Positions 63,399 through 64,000 of a DNA stretch of 64,000 bases are shown here, piece by piece. Source of the stretch: Patiria miniata. Taxonomy: Eukaryota > Echinodermata > Asteroidea > Valvatida > Asterinidae. Within the stretch, counting starts at the first letter, position 1; the number at the start of each line of letters is the position of its first letter. The notes under the pieces are model-generated. The model did not search any database. It had not been told where the DNA came from and saw only the letters and a list, made by a program, of their open reading frames with translations. The position numbers and the translations under genes were made by a program. Location: assembly GCF_015706575.1 (NCBI RefSeq), contig NW_024037074.1, positions 24,789,334 through 24,853,333 on the forward strand, written 5' to 3'.

Positions 63399-63415
63399 CC
63401 CCCCCCCCCCCCCCC
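63399..63415 (+). repeat. Homopolymer C17 tract
   Basis: Seventeen consecutive C, preceded by 'cattgaca' and followed by 'atcacgac'. It is likely to be length-polymorphic and prone to sequencing error. On the minus strand it is a G-run. Confidence 0.9.
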
Positions 63416-63923
63416 ATCACGACAGCATGTCAAGGAAGGGCAAAAGCCACGGTCCGCTACCGGTAAAACTCCTTTTCTTGTCATCAGTTCATGTTTTAAC
63501 CATACATTCCTAAATCCACAAAACTCCTTTTTATTTACATAATGTAGGATTCTGCAGGATTGATGCTATTTGGCAAAAATATGCGGCTGATTTTGAAGGG
63601 TGCACTTTGTCAAGGAGGTCTTGAGCCGGACCTTGTATTGTTTATGCTCAGCCGTACATACATTTCGACCGACAGAGAAGAATTTGCAGGATTCATTGAA
63701 GCAGTGGTCATCCTTCAAAAGGGCCACATTCAAGAATGAACAGATGATTTTGGAGGATTGAGGCTGCTAGGCTGTTTGTAGTTTTTACATGGAGGCAGTT
63801 GGAGGCGCTGCTCTTTTTGAATGATTTTCCTTTGAAAAATCGATGGTGCTTTAAATGTTTATTCACTTTTGAATGAGACATCAAACCCAAAAAGGAAAGA
63901 ATGTTGCATCCTCACGCCTCTTT

Positions 63924-63944
63924 AATGACTGAAGGTCAGTCATT
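63924..63944. repeat. 9-bp perfect inverted repeat with 3-nt loop
   Basis: Arms 'aatgactga' and 'tcagtcatt' flank 'agg'. It could form a small hairpin or be a palindromic binding site. No T-run or other feature makes it a terminator, and the function is unknown. Confidence 0.6.
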
Positions 63945-64000
63945 GCAAAAATGTTGAAAAGACATGAATCTGATGAGACTGAGGAACATTGTCGATTCTA

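Larger units (their letters stand above)
63318..64000. other. Right-hand flank; no gene recognised
   Basis: Apart from the C17 tract and the inverted repeat at 63924-63944, nothing recognisable is present. Short ORFs on both strands (for example 60 codons on the minus strand at 63708-63890) lack any supporting feature. The word 'aggatt' recurs (about 63547, 63557, 63688, 63754) but without regular spacing. Confidence 0.4.

Overview
The window is eukaryotic, almost certainly metazoan, non-genic DNA. It is a long tandem satellite array with one apparently intact LTR retrotransposon of the BEL/Pao superfamily inserted in it, followed by about 2.3 kb of flank outside the array. The BEL/Pao polyprotein architecture and a tandem 'TGACCTTGACC'-type repeat in the right flank resemble what is common in marine invertebrate genomes, molluscs for example. 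That placement is an inference from general resemblance. No host gene, rRNA, tRNA, CRISPR array or bacterial feature was recognised.

Layout. (1) 1-21945: satellite, head to tail, monomer 510 or 514 bp, beginning before the window. (2) 21946-29975: an 8,030-bp BEL/Pao element on the + strand. Its two 861-bp LTRs are identical as far as I can read them, it is flanked by a 5-bp target duplication CAAGT, and it carries a single uninterrupted 1,990-codon gag-pol ORF with no env. (3) 29976-61712: the same satellite resumes in the same orientation and exactly in phase, so the element interrupts a single monomer. (4) 61713-64000: non-satellite flank with a short diverged tandem repeat, a C17 tract, a small hairpin and no supportable gene.

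Array structure. I count 105 occurrences of one fixed phase point (the 'ttgcat' near 'ttgcataatttcag') across the window. Two main sequence types exist. Type A dominates roughly 1-10.5 kb and is very homogeneous. Type B dominates from the retrotransposon to the right end. The 10.5-22 kb and 33-38 kb stretches are mosaics. Higher-order organisation is visible: a five-monomer unit of about 2.52 kb repeated twice at 1872-6916, and a three-monomer unit of about 1.54 kb (short-long-long) recurring at 42487-48629 and 49652-52730.

How the parts relate. The only protein that looks functional is the retrotransposon Gag-Pol (coiled coil, DUF1759-like Gag, zinc knuckles, aspartic protease, RT, RNase H, integrase, DUF5641-like C-terminus). 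It would carry out the element's own replication and integration. The satellite ORFs on both strands follow from a repeat length divisible by three and are not judged to be genes. I did not find a novel multi-gene system. The points most worth checking are the very young BEL insertion, the nested higher-order repeats, the missing canonical primer-binding site and the array edge at about 61.71 kb.
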